Positions 33,719 to 44,689 of a stretch of DNA of 64,000 nucleotides are shown here, piece after piece. Made by a program: the position numbers and the translations under genes. A model generated the notes under the pieces. It was not told the origin of the DNA and made no database searches. It worked only from the letters and a program-made list of their open reading frames with translations. Source of the stretch: Bromus sterilis (lineage: Eukaryota > Streptophyta > Magnoliopsida > Poales > Poaceae); NCBI GenBank assembly GCA_950022295.1, contig OX465598.1:96262001-96326000 (forward strand). Direction: 5' to 3'. Position 1 is the stretch's first letter. Each line of letters starts with the position of its first letter.

Positions 33719-34624
33719 ATGGCAGCCAAACCAGAAGTTATCCCTATGGAATATGATAGAATTAAGAGTCTTCCTACACACCACACTGTTGCCACTATCC
33801 AAATCGTTGAGGACACTGAAACTATTAGCACCCAATGCACTCCTGGTCACATCGGACCTATTAATAGTGATGCTAATACCTCAACCGTAGAAGAAGAAAC
33901 TCCTATGAACATAGAGGGTTTCAAACAAGTGAGCTTAGATGAAACTACTACCACCTTTGATAGTAGTGATATTTATTTTGACAGTTGCACCCTCTCAGAA
34001 TTTATCAGCTTAGTACACAAAATGTCTAGAGACCCCCACACTAGCACACTTAATCTTGCCTTCACGGAGCATATCACAAATGATCTTATCAAAGCTAGGG
34101 AGGATACACATAGGATAGAAGCCTCCATACCTAGGAAGCTAGATGATGGTTGGGACCCCATGATAAAAATTAAATTAAATAACTTCTCTTGCTATGCTTT
34201 ATGTGACGTTGGAGCTAGTACCTCCGTCATGCCCAAAAGAATGTATGATATGTTTGAATTGAAACCTTTTGATTCATGTTCTTTTGGTGTTCGCCTTGTC
34301 GACTCTTCTGTAAAGAAACCTTTGGGGAATATCGACGATGTTCTTATCATTGTCAATGACAACTATGTTCCCGTTGATTTTATCATTATGGATATAGAGT
34401 GTGAACCTTTATGTCCAATTATTTTGGGACGTCCTTTTCTTCGCACCGTTGGTGCTGTTATTGACATGAAAGAGGGGAATATAAAATTTCAATTCCCTCT
34501 CAAAAATGGGATGGAACATTTCCTAGAAAGAAAGTCAAGTTACCTTTTGAGTCCGTTACACGGGCAAGCTATTCTCTTTCTGTTGATAAAACTTGATTCT
34601 TCTTTTGCCTTATGCCTAGCTTAA
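33719..34624 (+). pseudogene. Gypsy A aspartic protease region
   Basis: In frame with gag beyond the TGA at 33716. The retropepsin-like core has SCYALCDVGASTSVMPKRMY (near residues 157-176), the Athila-type form of the D-S/T-G active site, followed by IILGRPFLRTVGAVIDM. These proteases cleave the gag precursor. One base appears missing near 34521 relative to element E, so the last 30 or so residues are out of frame. No RT follows: the sequence turns non-coding at 34625. Confidence 0.82.
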
Positions 34625-37404
34625 AGGCGTAAAAGAAAGCACTTGTTGGGAGGCAACCCAAGATGTTTTTTACTTCTGTTTTTAGTGGTCTTGATGATTT
34701 TTACTACTGTAGCAACATCATTGTATCTTTATTTTTCAAGCTTTGTGCCAAGTATAGCCTCATATGACAAGGGAAGTGAAAGTTGTGACATGCTGTCCAG
34801 AAAACAGATTCTGTCCTCGTAACGGGAAAAATCAGAATAAATCACAAGTCCGTATTTTTGAGATTAATTTTTTACACAGCGTGCTCTATACAATCACGGA
34901 ACTTTCGTATGTTCTGAGTTTTTTGATTTGAGTTTCAGAAGTGCCCCTAAAAAATTATTTACTACCCGCTGTTCTGTTTTAAATATATTCTGCCACGTTT
35001 TGTCTCTCCTAACTTTTGCAAACCTTAAACTTGCTTTTTCTTTGCAAAAACCTTTTGGCAATCTTGAGAAACAGTAGCTCTTCAAGAATATCTTTATATC
35101 CAGTGGGGAAAATAATTTATTAAGGGTACTAACCTCTCTAATCAGCTTATGATGAGTTGTGTATGAAGTGAGTTTTCAAGTGTGCGATGGAAGATGATGA
35201 AAGAAAATTCGGGAGTGTCAAGCGCTCAAGCTTGGGGATTCCCCCATCCATACCCAATAAATATTCAAGGAGACTCAAGCCTCTAAGATTGGGGATGCCC
35301 CCGTGCATCCCCTTCTCCATCAACAATCATCTGTTCGTCCTTCGTCTCACTATATTTTTATCACTTCATGCGTTATGTGCTATGCTTGGAGCGTCGCGCT
35401 CTTAGGTTTTGTTTTTAGTTTTATTTAGCTTTGCTTGCTGTTCATAACAAGTTATATCCCATCTTACTTTTTGTGGGAGAGAAACATGCTCCACTTTCAA
35501 AATCTAGAACACATCATAGGATTTTTCATGCCTATCTTTTTACTGTTGTGTTCTTTATCTTTTCGTAGCTACTGCCATGTTTAGTTTTTATTTTTAGTTT
35601 TAGCAAGATCCTTGGATTTCATTTAGTTTATTTCTAAAACTCTCTTTAGTTTTCATGTTTATCTTGTTAAGAGAGTTAGTTGTTGCACTGAGTTATGTCT
35701 TGTTTTGAGAAGTAGGTAATTGAGGTTGCTATTTAATTTTAGTAGTAACTTGCAATAGTTTTGAGGTATTGATGTGAGTAATGTTTGAACTTTTGGTGTC
35801 AAGAGCTCTATCCTATTAGTGATAGGTGTCGTATTTTGGGAAATCCGTGTTTATTTTCAAAAGCCTACAAAACTAGTTGAGAACTCTAGCTACTAGATGG
35901 ATCACTACTCTTCTGAGGGGTCGAATATTAGAGTACACTCACGTACCATGAGTCGAGGATGCGCAAGGATAACCAAACCCCCATACACTCCTCCTCGGGG
36001 TACTTGTCTCTTTGTGAACCTCCTCATTAGATTGAGAGTTACTGATAATAAGTGCATGAGTTCTTCGTACTAATGTAAGTGTTGAAAGTTGACACTTCCA
36101 CCTCCTCATATTTGCTAGCCTCTCCTGTGCCGTGCATTGACTCCTTCTCACTCCGAGAGTTGGCGTCCACCTTCGCCGGTACATCCAAACCTTTGGCATG
36201 ATACGCTCTGCCATCATAAACCTCCTTATTCTTTCCTCAAAACATCCACCATACCTACCTATCAAGGCATTTCCATAGCCTTTCCGAGATATATTGCCAT
36301 GCAACATCCACCTCTTCATGACTTGATCTTCATGTCATACATGTTACTACTACACTGGCAGCGGCATACATTGCATACATCATGATAGCTACATCTTCTT
36401 TATGATTTGAGTACCTTGTAAAGTGTGAAAGATCTTCTATACCCTCTTGTAAATTAGAGTGTTGCCCTTAAGTGAGGAAAAGATCCCAAAGTGGACAAAA
36501 CAAAAGATCCCAAAGAGGAAAAATGAGAGTTAAATAGAAAGAGCCATTAAGGCCATCAAAAAAATACAAAAAAGAAAAAAAAAGAAATAAAAGAGAGAAA
36601 GGGGAAACACTACTATCCTTTTGAAAGATCCACACTAGTACTCCCTCTTATCCTTGTACTCCATAGAGATGATCATGCATATAGCTATGTGGGGACCTTC
36701 ACACTATAGAACTCGGCTTGCATATTCCAAGGATGGGCCTCCTCTAAAGAGCTATAGGTCTTCATGAGCAAGCAAGTTAGATGCACCCCACTAGTTCCAT
36801 TGGATAATTTTCAGCTCATATGTGCATCCGTTGCATGGAAATCCCTACTCCTCACATCATATCTATCATTTGGCCTTCTCGCCTATGATTTTCCTCATTG
36901 ATGTGAGCCTTTCTCACCTTTTTGACTTCCTCATCCACCACTTACTCTCTTTTCCATACTAAGTGTCAACTCTCGTGCTTACGCTCATCCATTGCATGAG
37001 TGCTCAAAATATCGAAAAGGAGTGGATCAAATTGACTTGTACCTGGCTAGTGGACTGGGGACGAGTCAAGATAAGATTCCAAAGAAGACCAAGTGTGAAA
37101 CTTTAGTAGATTGAGTTCTCAACAATAATACCTTTTTTCTCGTATTCCCTATCCCCTTCTTGCACGCAAACACCATTTGGAGAAATTCGAGTCACGGACA
37201 GCGAGAGCTCTTGCACCTAATGTTCTTTCGTTGCTTATTTCAATGCTAATATAGACTCTTGCATGTTATGACTTGAATTGAATTACATACCTTGATTGAT
37301 TTACTTTTCAAAGTTTTTATATGGTTGCTAGCATGTCACCACAGAAATTATGCCTGTTATCATTTACCTACTCGAGGACGAGCAGGAATTAATCTTGGGG
37401 ATGT
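34625..37404 (+). other. Gypsy A internal 3' region without RT or integrase
   Basis: 2.8 kb where other Gypsy elements carry RT, RNase H and integrase. I find no such motif in any frame. It is colinear with 58721-61610 of element E, so this is the family's normal layout, not a deletion unique to this copy. It contains an A-rich tract (about 36558-36605) and ends with the PPT-like CTTGGGGATGT just before the 3' LTR. Confidence 0.7.
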
Positions 37405-39050
37405 TGATACGTGTCAAACGTATCGATAATTTCTGCTTGCTCCATGCATGTTTTGTGTGATATTGCTATGATATAGATACACTTTCATACACTTTTGATC
37501 ATATTTGGACTAACCTACTAACTCAGTGCACCTCAGTGCCAGTTCCTATTTTCTGCTGTTTTTCTATTCCAGGTTTCCCCCATATTAAAAATGCTCCAAA
37601 AATTCAGGAAAAATCGGATAAAAAATCAGCGCAACGGAGTCTTCAAGAAGCACCCAACTGGGGCCAGAGGTCCACCACCAGGGGCCCAGGCGGCCACCCG
37701 GCGAGGCCAGGGGCCTGGCCGTGGCAGGGGGCGCCTGGACCCCTGGTGCCCCCTGGCTTCCCCCGTTCGCCTATTTATTCTCCGTCACGGGGAAACTCCG
37801 AAGAAATAAACCTATTTCGCAAATTCTCCTTTGTTCCGCCGCCTCCGCGCTTCCAAGATCGGGAGCACCGCCAGGACCCTTCCCGGCACCCTGCCGGAGG
37901 GAGGATCGACCTCCGGGAGCTTCTCCTTTACCATGGACGCTTCCCGGATGTGCCGTGAGTAGTCTACCTTGGACCATGGGTCCGTGATCAGTAGCTATGT
38001 GATGTTCTCCTTCCCTCTTTGTTCTTCATGATTTAGACCTCGTGAGCTGCCCTACATGATCGAGGCACATATGGTATTCTTTCTGCTTTTGCTATGCTGA
38101 GTTTGATGGGATCTGATGGATTATGAGATTATGTTCAGATTGTGATAGAGTAATATAATTGGTTCTTATCTCTTGTATTTTCGTTCCGAATTAATTCTTG
38201 CATGTTCTCCGTTGCTATTTATAGCTTTGGACAAGTGGTAGGTAGTGACTCCAAGAGGAACGTTATGCTCGATTATGGGTACATGCCCCCTGATGACACA
38301 CTTGAGTGACCGAAACATGAGTCTAGGGGATGTGCTGTGGCCACAAGGGGGGAAAACAATGGTGCTTGTAACCACGGTTACAAGGATTGTTTACTTTATG
38401 CAAAGTTCTTTTAATGCAGTTGTCTGTTGCTTTGGGTTTACACTTTGGGTGGGGCTCACAACTTAATACCAGCGAGATGTTCTGGATAGATATCTCAAGG
38501 TGGATGATTAGTAGTAGATGCAGATGGATTTTGGTCTACTTATTTTGGCGTACTGCCCATGATTTTGAGCCTCTTCCTTTCTTTTGTAGCATAGTTAGTA
38601 TTGCGGTGCGTTTATAATCCTGTCAATTGCCCTTCTGTAATTTGTTTACCTCACATAGCAGTCTTATCGTCTTTTGGGAGAGAGACATCACTAGTGAACA
38701 TCACGGGACCCCGGTCCATATTCTCATCACTGTTTACACGCTCATTTACTTTCTTGATTTTTTACTTTCAGTTGCTATCATTATCATTATCCTGTGTTTT
38801 TGATCCTTTGTAAACAACAAGACCGAAGAGATTGACAACCTCTCTGAACTTCGTTGGGAGCAAAGTTAATTGTGTTGTGTGCAGGTCCGCGTCAGGTGCG
38901 ATGCTGACACCTACTTATCATCGTCGGATTCCTACTGGTCGATACTCAACCTCGATATCTTCACCAAGGGAAACTTGCTGCTATGCTGCATCTTACCTTC
39001 CACTTGGGGTAACCAACGAAGGGCGAGAAGCAATCCTCTCTCGCGTATCA
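37405..39050 (+). repeat. Gypsy A 3' LTR
   Basis: 1646 bp, TGATACGTGTCAAACGTATC ... CGCGTATCA, uninterrupted. Its TATA-like TATTTATT is at 37772-37779. ACAAG follows at 39051-39055. Confidence 0.9.
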
Positions 39051-39655
39051 ACAAGGTCCGTCGTCTCCCACGCACGACACTCCTGGTCGATCTACGTCAG
39101 TACAGTCCATACAGATGGGGGCACTCCGACAAACACGAGGATGGCTAAGTCACGTAGGCCCTTACCATGGCGAGTGGAATCCACCCGAGAGCTGCACCAG
39201 CCCAATAGTGTGTCTTGAATCACCGGCATCCTCCCACCAAATTTGTCGGGTGAAGACACTGGAGATTAGGATGTGAACGATCGTCTCAGACTCCTGTTCG
39301 CAGAAGGGGCAGCTTGCCTGATGCGGCAACCCCCGCCTAGCCAACCGGTCTGACGTCCAACATTTATACCGTAACGCTAGCCAAACAAAGAATCTGCATG
39401 TCAAAGGTGCCTACGAATTTCACGTGAATCTACTGTTTTTCCATCTTGCTTTTTTGTGTTCATCATGGAATGAAAAAGTAAGCCTCTAAAGCCACACCTA
39501 TTGTCATCCAGTACGGGAGACGGTGATCAGAATTTTTGAAAGCGCTTTTGCATGATTGTCAGATCTTGTTCATGGTGGATGCGAACAACTACTTCTTACC
39601 CTACGTAGACCACCTCCTCGTCAGCATGAGTAACCGCGTATACTCTTTCGCTACT
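39051..39655 (-). pseudogene. LINE 1, main fragment: C-terminal zinc-binding domain (zf-RVT)
   Basis: The minus-strand frame at 39404-39162 reads MTCRFFVWLALRYKCWTSDR, then a CPFCEQESETIVHILIS stretch. This is the conserved zinc-binding region after the reverse transcriptase of plant LINEs. It has lost about 40 bp relative to LINE 2 (near 39220) and has no RT core. It continues at 2772-2844 across Gypsy A. Similarity to LINE 2 extends to about 39650 (ACCACCTCCTCGTCAGCATG). Confidence 0.7.
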
Positions 39656-40190
39656 CCGTATATCATAGTATCGTTTCTGTTAGGATTACTATTTGGTTTA
39701 CTTTTAGTAGCAATCGATATGGATGTCATGCTTGTTTTCTATTATCTCAACTGTATGACTAGGATATTACTTCTATTATGTTTAATACTTTTTATCTACT
39801 CTTTATTGGATTAAATACTACTCCCTCCGATCCATAATAAGTGTCGCTCATCTAGTACAAAGTAGTACAAACTTTGTACTAGATGAGCGACACTTATTAT
39901 GGATCGGAGGGAGTATGAGATAATGACAAAATATTCAATAATGACTTTGAATGGGACAGAGTGGGCGAACACATACATGACACCGAATCCAAACACCCAC
40001 AAACCTCCCTTCAGTTTGGGAGATTACAAACACTTGAACGCATCAGTTCTATGACCTCAGGACCTTCTATCTTTTCCTTTTTATCTCCCTTTGAATTTCT
40101 CGTTCACTTCTACCAATGCGCATACATATGTCGATTGAGCACAAATAGAGCAGTCAATTGCAATCATATCCAAATTCAAAACGCAAAGAA
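39656..40190. other. Unassigned sequence around the MITE
   Basis: Apart from the MITE at 39821-39913 I recognise nothing. AT-rich DNA with short chance ORFs (for example 39536-39814 running in from the LINE). The left part may be more LINE sequence, since LINE 2 is cut off at the equivalent point. Confidence 0.5.
39821..39913. mobile_element. Stowaway MITE, 93 bp
   Basis: It begins CTCCCTCCGATCCATAATAA and ends with the reverse complement of that, flanked by TA on both sides (39819-39820, 39914-39915). The arms are about 42 bp and nearly perfect, so the whole element is almost one hairpin with a short loop. Stowaway elements are non-autonomous relatives of Tc1/mariner and insert at TA. Confidence 0.95.
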
Positions 40191-40920
40191 TTAGATTTGG
40201 TACAGAGAGAAGGATCCACTACTGCCGATTACATTTGCAGGCAACAATCTCACACTAGCCCTACCCTGCACCACCGTGTTCTCATGTAGCGGAGGCTTAA
40301 TTAGGTCTGCCGTCTCCCACACACAACACTCCTGGTCGATCCACGTCAGTACGGTCCATACAAATGGGGGCACTCCATCAAACACGAGGATGACTAAGGC
40401 GCGTAGGCCCTTACCACGGCGAGTGGAATCCACCCGAGAGCTGCACCAACCAAGTAGTGTGTCTTGAATGCCCGACATCCAATACCAATTGACTGCCCAC
40501 ATGAGAACCTCCCACCAAATTTTTCGGGTGAAGACACTGGAGATTAGGATGTGATCGATCGTCTCAGACTCCTGTTCGTAGAAGGGGCAGCTTGCCTTTT
40601 GCGGTATCCCTCGCCTAGCCAACAGGTCTAACTTCCAACATCTATCCCGCAACGCCAGCCAAACAAAGAATCTGCATGTCAAAGGTGCCCTCGAATTCCA
40701 TGTGAATCTACTGCTTTTTCATCTCACTTATTCGCGTTCACGAAGGAATGAAACAGTAAGCCTCTGAAGCCACACCGATTGTCATCCATTACGGGAGACG
40801 GTGACAAGGTTTTTGTAGAGTACTTTAGCATGATTGCAGGATCTTGTTCATGGTGGATCTGAACGACGACTTCTTCCCCTACGTGGACCACCTCCTCCTC
40901 ACCATGAGTAACCTTGACGA
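40191..40920 (-). pseudogene. LINE 2 fragment: C-terminal zinc-binding domain (zf-RVT)
   Basis: The minus-strand ORF 40682-40191 (163 codons) begins MTCRFFVWLALRDRCW, followed by ARRGIPQKASCPFYEQESET and HILISSVFTRKIWWEV. It is colinear with LINE 1 and keeps the 40 bp that LINE 1 lacks (AVNWYWMSGIQDTLLGW). The expected CPFC is CPFY here, so a zinc ligand is lost. Similarity to LINE 1 runs upstream to about 40910, where Gypsy D starts. No RT domain is present. Confidence 0.75.
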
Positions 40921-40933
40921 GGGGGTGACCCCA

Positions 40934-41366
40934 TGACTCTTACAGATGAGGGTACCTGGTGCATATCAAGCTAGAGGGCCCGCTGGAGGCCTCAATTGGC
41001 CCACACCTGGCCCACTCGAGGCAACCGCCATAACGAGTCCTCGACGATCATGGAAACCGCGACTTGGCGTCCAAGACTGAAGATAGATTAGGAAACCCTC
41101 TCTGTAAACCTAGACGGACTCCTTGCGACCCAGCCTAGTATATAAAGGCTGGGAGAGGGGATGTCTAGGGCATGGAATATTCTAGCAAACAACATCTGTC
41201 CTGAGCGATCTCGCCTCGACCTCCACTGTAATCGGCTCCATCATAATACAATCGAGCAGGAAGTACTTTCTCCTGTTAGACGACGAGTATCGCCAACTTG
41301 CTCACGTCCTCCCCGATCTAACCCAGGGTTCCTAACCATGGGATTTTCCAAGGTCAATCCTCATCA
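40934..41366 (+). repeat. Gypsy D 5' LTR (probable)
   Basis: Starts TGACTCTTACAG and ends CCTCATCA, three bases before the PBS. It contains a TATA box (AGTATATAAAGGCTGGGAG, about 41138-41156). No second LTR is available for comparison, so the left border is a judgement. Confidence 0.6.
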
Positions 41367-41368
41367 AT

Positions 41369-41386
41369 TGGCGCCGACCGTGGGGA
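41369..41386 (+). other. Primer binding site-like sequence of Gypsy D
   Basis: TGGCGCCGACCGTGGGGA two bases after the LTR end. The TGGCGCC start fits pairing with a tRNA 3' CCA end. I did not assign the tRNA species. Confidence 0.7.
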
Positions 41387-42231
41387 AGACACAGTTTGGA
41401 ATCACGATCTCGGCGGTCCCGTCATAAGCAAATCACTACTCGAAAACGCGAGCAAGATCCAATCCACTCGAAGAACTCAGGTTCATTGCAAGCCTCTCCA
41501 TCGCGCCTCCAAGATTTCTCGGCCAACGACTGTGCCAAGAACAATTTCTCGGCGATTACAAAAGTCGCGCCCAGCGAAGAAAAACTCGACGACGCAGAAG
41601 GCAAACACAGTACGCAGCCACCGGGCCAATCACGGAGCTAGAGCAAGAAGTCCAAATCGAAGTCTCACTCGAGAAATCACCGCCCGGCGCAGCAGCACCG
41701 AGAACCACCCGAGAACCCGCCGCCACCCGAGCGGACGACGAAGGATCTGAAATCCAATCTGGCGAGTGCTGCGACCCCGACCGAAGAATGGACAAATTCA
41801 ACAAGATGATCCGGAACCACTCGATCAATGACAGAATCGAGCTGGATCCAAGATTCCACTCTCGTTCAGAAGACCACTCGCAATCCTTCCGCATCGCAAG
41901 AAGAAGAAGGCACGCCGGCTCTAGCAAACTCACAACCCAAGTGCAGTTGGATGGGCCTTGCACAATCCACTATTTCGAAGATGATTGGGGACGCATCAGA
42001 TCAAGCCACACCATGAGGAGTTGTCGCTTGTTCACCGAATTCTCCGACATGCTCAAGAAATAGAAGCAACGCAAAGCCAAACAGGCTCGAGAGACAGCGC
42101 ATCCGCCAACGCACAACTCAGAAGAGTAGTACCCGCCGTCCCAAGGACGGGTTTGCATGATCCAAGAAGGACGACCGTCAAAAGCAAAACAGGAGGCACA
42201 CACCCAGCAAGCTCGAGCAACCGAAGACTAA
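41387..42231 (+). pseudogene. Gypsy D gag-region remnant
   Basis: About 850 bp lie between the PBS and protease, too short for a full Gypsy gag. One frame continuous with protease can be followed from 41788 (MDKFNKMIRNHSINDRI) with stops near 42061, 42127 and 42226. Lysine/glutamine-rich sequence occurs just before protease. I see no clear gag core or zinc knuckle, so most of gag has probably been deleted. Confidence 0.5.
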
Positions 42232-43053
42232 TTGACAGAAGAAACCTACCACCTATACGGCTCAGAAACTAACATCACCTTCTCGCAAGACGACCATCCG
42301 CTTGCAATTCTGAGACCAGGGCACGCACCATTGGTTCTCGAAGCTCAGATTGGTGGTTACGACATGGACAGAGTATTCATGGACGGGGGCAGCAGCCTAA
42401 ACATCATCTTCACCAGCACCTTGCGTAAGATGTCAATTCCTTGATCAATATGGAAAAACTCAGGCGTCACAATCTACGACGTAGTGCCAGGAGAAGCAGC
42501 CTCCTCCCTGGGATCAATCGATCTCGACGTAATTTTTGGCAGCAAGGGCAACTTCGCAAGAAAAGTCCTCGAGTTTGAAGTACTCGACTGGGAGTCCCAA
42601 TACCACGCCATACTTGGACGACCCGCGTTCGCACAATTCATGGCAGTCCCACACTACGCATACCTCAAACTCAAGATGCCCGGGCCCTCAGGAGTCATCA
42701 CGGTTAATGGAAACTTCATCAAATCAGATCAATGTGACCGAGACTTCCATCAGGTCTCCGACACATTTGGACCACACCAGCAACTCGAAGAGATAGCCAT
42801 GGTGGTAGACAAGAGCGTCTTTCCGCTAGCAAGAAGAAGCGAGAAAAAAGAATTCACTCGTGATTTTAGCGTCGACAGCGACACATCAATTCATCAGGTG
42901 CACCCGACCGACCCAGCCAAGACGGTTCAAATATACGCCCACCTACCAGAAGACTAAACAATAGCCCTCATGGTTTTCCTCCGCGAGGAGTGCAAAAGTT
43001 TCACATGGTGTCCGGCCGACATGCCCGGAATACCCCGGGAGTACGCAGAGCAT
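42232..43053 (+). pseudogene. Gypsy D protease region
   Basis: The frame reads HAPLVLEAQIGGYDMDRVFM, then DGGSSLNIIF, the retropepsin active site of this Gypsy lineage (D-G-G-S form). Next comes ILGRPAFAQFMAVPHYAYLK, the conserved C-terminal block. TGA at 42442 and TAA at 42955 break it. The frame goes on through DMPGIPREYAEH up to 43053, where the solo LTR has inserted. The enzyme would mature the gag-pol precursor. Confidence 0.8.
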
Positions 43054-44689
43054 TGATGGTCTCTCCTCGTTGGTTACCCCAAGTGGAAGGTGAGATGCAG
43101 TGTAGCGGCAAATTTCCCTCGATGAAGATACCAAGGTTTGTCTCCAGTAGGACTCCGGAGATGATAAGTAGGTGACAACTGCGCCAGAAGTTTGAAGGTT
43201 GACGTGGACCTGCACACAGACACAGATAACTTTGCTCCCAACGAGTACAGAGAGGTTGTCAATCTCTCCGGCCTTGGTGTTTACAAAGGGTCAAAGGCAA
43301 GAGATAAAAATAAATAATGATTGCAGCTGAAAATTAAATGCAGGAAAATAAATAGCGTGTAAAAAGTGATGAGAATATGGACCGGGGTCCTGTGATGTTC
43401 ACTAGTGATGTCTCTCTCCCAAAAGGCGATAAAACTGGTATGCGAGGTAAACAAATCACAGCTGGGCAATTGACAGGATAAAAAAACGCACCGCAATGCT
43501 AACTATGCTACAAAGAAAGGACAAGGCTCAAAAGCATGGGCAATACGCCAAAATAAGTAGAGCGAAATCCAACTGCATGTACTACTAATCATCCACCTTG
43601 ATATATATATCCAGAACATCTTGCTGGTATTAAGTTGCGAGCCCCACCCAAAGTGTAAACTCAAAGCAACAGACAACTACATTAAAAAACACTTTGCGTA
43701 AAGTAAACAATCCTTGCAACCGCGGTTACAAGCACCGTTGTTTTCCCCCTTGTGGCAACATCACATCCCCTAGACTCATGTTTCTGTCACTCAAGCGTGT
43801 CATCGGGGGGCATGAACCCACAATCGAGCATAACGTTCCCTCTTGGAGTCATTACCTACTACTTGGCCAAAGCAATAAACAACAACAGAAAACATGCAAG
43901 AATTACTTAGGAACAAAAATATAAAAGATAAGAACCAAATATATTACTCAATCACAATCTGAACATAATCTCATAATCCATCAGATCCCAGCAAACTCAG
44001 CATAGCAACAACAAAAAATTACATAGGTGCCTCGATCATGTACGACAGCTCAAGAGGTCTAAACCATGAAGAACAAAGAGGGGAGGAGAACATCACATAG
44101 CTACTGATCACGGACCCATGGTCCAAAGGAAACTACTCACGACACATCCGGAAAGCGTCCATGGTGGAGGGGAAGCTTCCGGAGGTCAATCCTCCCTCCG
44201 GCAGGGTGCCAGGAAGGGTTATGCTGGTGCTCCCAATCTTCGAAGCGCGGCAGCTGCGGAACAGAGGCGAGATCGTGAAAAGGGTTCTGTCTTCGGAAGA
44301 ATCCCCTCACGGAGAATAAATAGGCGAAGGGGGGAAGCCAGGGGGGCCACCAGAGGTCCAGGCGCCCCCAGCGCGGCTAGACCCTAGGCCGCGCAAGGTG
44401 GTCGCCTGGGTCCCTGGTGGTGTCCCTCTGGCTCCACCCAGGTGATTCCGGAAGGTTCCTTCACGCTGATTTTTTATCTGATTTTTCCGAATTTTTGGAG
44501 CACCTTTAATATGGGGGAAAACTGAAATAGAAAAACAGCAAAAAACAGGAACTGACACTGAGATGCACTAAGTTAATAGGTTAGTCCAAATATGATCAAA
44601 AGTGTATGAAAGTGTCTCTAGATCATAGCAATATCACACAAAACATTCATGGATCAAGCAGAAATTATAGATACGTTTGGGACGTATCA
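43054..44689 (-). mobile_element. Solo LTR of the Gypsy A family
   Basis: 1636 bp. On the minus strand it starts TGATACGTCCCAAACGTATC (at 44689) and ends GACCATCA (43054). The sequence matches Gypsy A's LTR throughout. The flanking duplication is AGCAT (43049-43053) and AGCAC (44690-44694), one mismatch. No internal sequence remains, so it formed by LTR-LTR recombination. It interrupts element D's pol: the reading ...EYAEH before it is followed by ...ALQIYPNTKP after it, in frame once one duplication is discounted. Confidence 0.9.

Larger units (their letters stand above)
2845..39050 (+). mobile_element. Gypsy element A: Athila-type, gag-protease only, with nested insertions
   Basis: Complete LTR retrotransposon. 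It starts TGATACGTCTCAAACGTATC and ends CGTATCA, with a perfect 5-bp duplication ACAAG at 2840-2844 and 39051-39055. The 5' LTR is 2845-3800 plus 31693-32370; the 3' LTR is 37405-39050. A PBS for tRNA-Asp and a gag-protease reading frame follow the 5' LTR, but no reverse transcriptase, RNase H or integrase is found. Copia B (3801-31687) sits inside the 5' LTR. Without insertions the element is about 8.3 kb, like element E at 54890-63240. It resembles Athila-like families of Triticeae such as Sabrina or WHAM; the exact family is not established. Confidence 0.9.
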
